The position numbers and the translations under genes were made by a program. This document shows, one piece after another, positions 63,259-64,000 of a stretch of 64,000 nucleotides of DNA (positions are counted from its first letter, which is position 1; every line of letters begins with the position of its first letter). Source of the stretch: Alectryocaccobium sp964389285 (GTDB taxonomy: Bacteria; Bacillota; Clostridia; Lachnospirales; Lachnospiraceae); the NCBI GenBank assembly GCA_964389285.1, contig CAYMCZ010000003.1:138709-202708 (forward strand), read 5' to 3'. A model generated the notes under the pieces. The model made no database searches and was not told where the DNA came from. It was given only the letters and a program-made list of their open reading frames with translations.

Positions 63259-63500
63259 TTATTTGTTTTGTGATTTGTAGTCCTCACCCCATGTCTGCAT
63301 AGCGTCCAAAATCGGCTTTAGGCTTTTGCCTAAATCAGTCAGGCTGTACTCCACACAAGGCGGAACCTCTGCGCACACATGGCGATTGACAAGCCCATTT
63401 TCTTCCATGTCACGAAGCTGAGCCGTCAGCGCCTTTTGCGATACGCTTCCAAGCAATTTTCTTAATTCGCCATACCGTTTAATGCCATGCATTAATGCTC
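63259..63500 (-). pseudogene. HxlR-family regulator, 5' truncated
   Basis: The last 77 codons of an HxlR winged-helix regulator (RYGELRKLLGSVSQKALTAQ, CVEYSLTDLGKSL) survive. The usual opening with its conserved redox Cys (about 30 residues) is absent: a TGA lies three codons before the only possible ATG at 63492. A perfect inverted repeat TGTGCTA-taaag-TAGCACA (63502-63520) sits at the break. Confidence 0.8.
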
Positions 63501-63560
63501 ATGTGCTATAAAGTAGCACACAAGAATTTGACAGACAGCAGCCCAACTATTTCTAAACTC

Positions 63561-63589
63561 TTGCTTTTAGAAGATACCTTTGCTATAAT
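63561..63589 (+). promoter_or_regulatory. Promoter of the attenuator leader
   Basis: TTGCTT (63561-63566), 17-base spacer, TATAAT (63584-63589), followed 20 bases later by an AGGAG ribosome site. Confidence 0.8.
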
Positions 63590-63609
63590 TAGAAACAGGA
63601 GTGAACCAC

Positions 63610-63708
63610 ATGAAAAATAGAATTGTAATTGACGAATTAAAAAGACGAATCAGCTCTGTGCAAATGTATCCGATGAAGCATTGTACGGAGCTTAAACTAA
63701 AAGCATGA
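63610..63708 (+). CDS. 32-codon leader peptide
   Basis: MKNRIVIDELKRRISSVQMY, then 12 more residues ending in ELKLKA. AGGAG is 8 bases before the ATG, and the promoter is strong. It stands directly upstream of a series of terminator-like hairpins, as leader ORFs of ribosome-controlled attenuators do. No homologue recognised. Confidence 0.65.
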   Translation: MKNRIVIDELKRRISSVQMYPMKHCTELKLKA

Positions 63709-63721
63709 TTGCTTTCTTTTT

Positions 63722-63802
63722 CATCGGGAAATAGGGAAACAAGCAAGAATAAGGGTATTGAGATTTTAATACCCTTTGTTTTGTGTACCTATTTCCTCGA
63801 TG
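63722..63802 (+). terminator. Nested attenuator hairpins
   Basis: AAGGGTATT-gagatttt-AATACCCTT (63751-63776) with TGTTTT is an intrinsic terminator. It is enclosed by a longer stem, CATCGGGAAATAGG (63722-63735) with CCTATTTCCTCGATG (63788-63802). Confidence 0.65.
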
Positions 63803-63828
63803 ATAGAAACGAGCAGACTTTAGTTAGA

Positions 63829-63966
63829 GACTGTGGACAATGTTTCGCCATAGTCTCTATTTTTATATTTACTTTTAGGGGCTATGGTAGATTATCGCCA
63901 TAGTCTCTATTTTTATATTTACTTTTAGGGGCTATGGTAGATTATCGCCATAGTCTCTATTTTTTT
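63829..63966 (+). terminator. Three stacked terminator hairpins, two from a 50-bp tandem duplication
   Basis: First AGAGACTGTGG...CCATAGTCTCT then ATTTTTATATTT. Then two copies of CTATGG-tagattatcg-CCATAG with TCTCTATTTTT. The 50-bp period starts at 63846, 63896 and 63946 (third partial). All end 17 bases or more before ATG 63983. Confidence 0.75.
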
Positions 63967-63982
63967 GAAAGGAACAATCTTT

Positions 63983-64000
63983 ATGAATGAATACAAATGG
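63983..64000 (+). CDS. Start of an unseen gene
   Basis: Six codons (MNEYKW) preceded by GAAAGGA with 9-base spacing, then the window ends. The attenuator upstream suggests an antibiotic-resistance or stress gene; identity not determinable. Confidence 0.6.

Overview
The window looks like chromosomal DNA of a strictly anaerobic, low-to-moderate-GC clostridium, probably close to Lachnospiraceae. The evidence is an [FeFe]-hydrogenase maturation GTPase (HydF) next to a TM1266-type regulator, an oxygen-sensitive class III ribonucleotide reductase (NrdD/NrdG) behind NrdR-like boxes, DUF3793 and DUF1847 proteins, strong GGAGG ribosome sites and Gram-positive surface proteins. Species cannot be fixed from the sequence. 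A 100-N scaffold gap lies at 44458-44557.

Region 1 (1-28.5 kb) is mostly core genome: metK (partial), murA, hydF and its regulator gene, a lipid-anchored D,D-carboxypeptidase, an S1-domain protein, a TPM protein with a zinc-ribbon membrane partner, a signal-peptidase-like protein without catalytic residues, tRNA-Leu(CAA), a frameshifted flavodoxin with DUF3793, an SNF transporter, nrdDG, a SpoVK/CbbX-like AAA+ ATPase, two EamA transporters, an Sfp-type PPTase, an HpaI-like aldolase, a minus-strand run (DUF1847, two methyltransferases, RicT/YaaT, HolB, guanylate-kinase-like), a two-component system and an aldo/keto reductase-ferredoxin.

Region 2 (28.5-33.8 kb) is a patch of selfish and decayed genes: a Fic protein behind an unusual double inverted-repeat promoter, an LRR remnant, two decayed Rpn-type (PD-(D/E)XK) transposase/nuclease genes, a truncated ISLre2/UPF0236 transposase, an XRE regulator and a winged-helix protein with a nuclease-like motif. 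Region 3 (33.9-44.1 kb) has a PHP phosphoesterase/SpoIIE-type phosphatase/patatin cluster. It also has an eight-gene minus-strand operon joining a flavin-type oxidase/ferredoxin, an OpuC-like ABC transporter, an ArsC/Spx-like protein, a macrodomain protein and a class M sirtuin, without the usual GcvH-L/LplA2 partners in view. A HEAT-repeat protein follows.

Region 4 (44.1-52.8 kb) begins with 36-bp tandem repeats interrupted by the gap and is flanked by 19-bp direct repeats that resemble a tRNA 3' end, so it may be an integrated-element remnant. It holds an AAA/DUF4143 ATPase, a large surface protein with an in-frame TAG inside an InlB-type repeat, a frameshifted ORF6N gene, an XRE regulator and a RepA-like ATPase behind a structured leader.

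Region 5 (53.0-63.2 kb) is a minus-strand defence island: Mrr-like endonuclease, AlbA_2/GHKL protein, membrane protein, HsdR, two small unknown genes, HsdS, a DUF4160-like protein and a 5'-truncated HsdM. The last kilobase has a truncated HxlR gene and then a strong promoter, a 32-codon leader ORF and several stacked terminator-like hairpins (two in a 50-bp tandem duplication). These lead into a gene that begins at 63983 and runs off the end. This looks like a transcription-attenuation leader of the kind known upstream of antibiotic-resistance genes.
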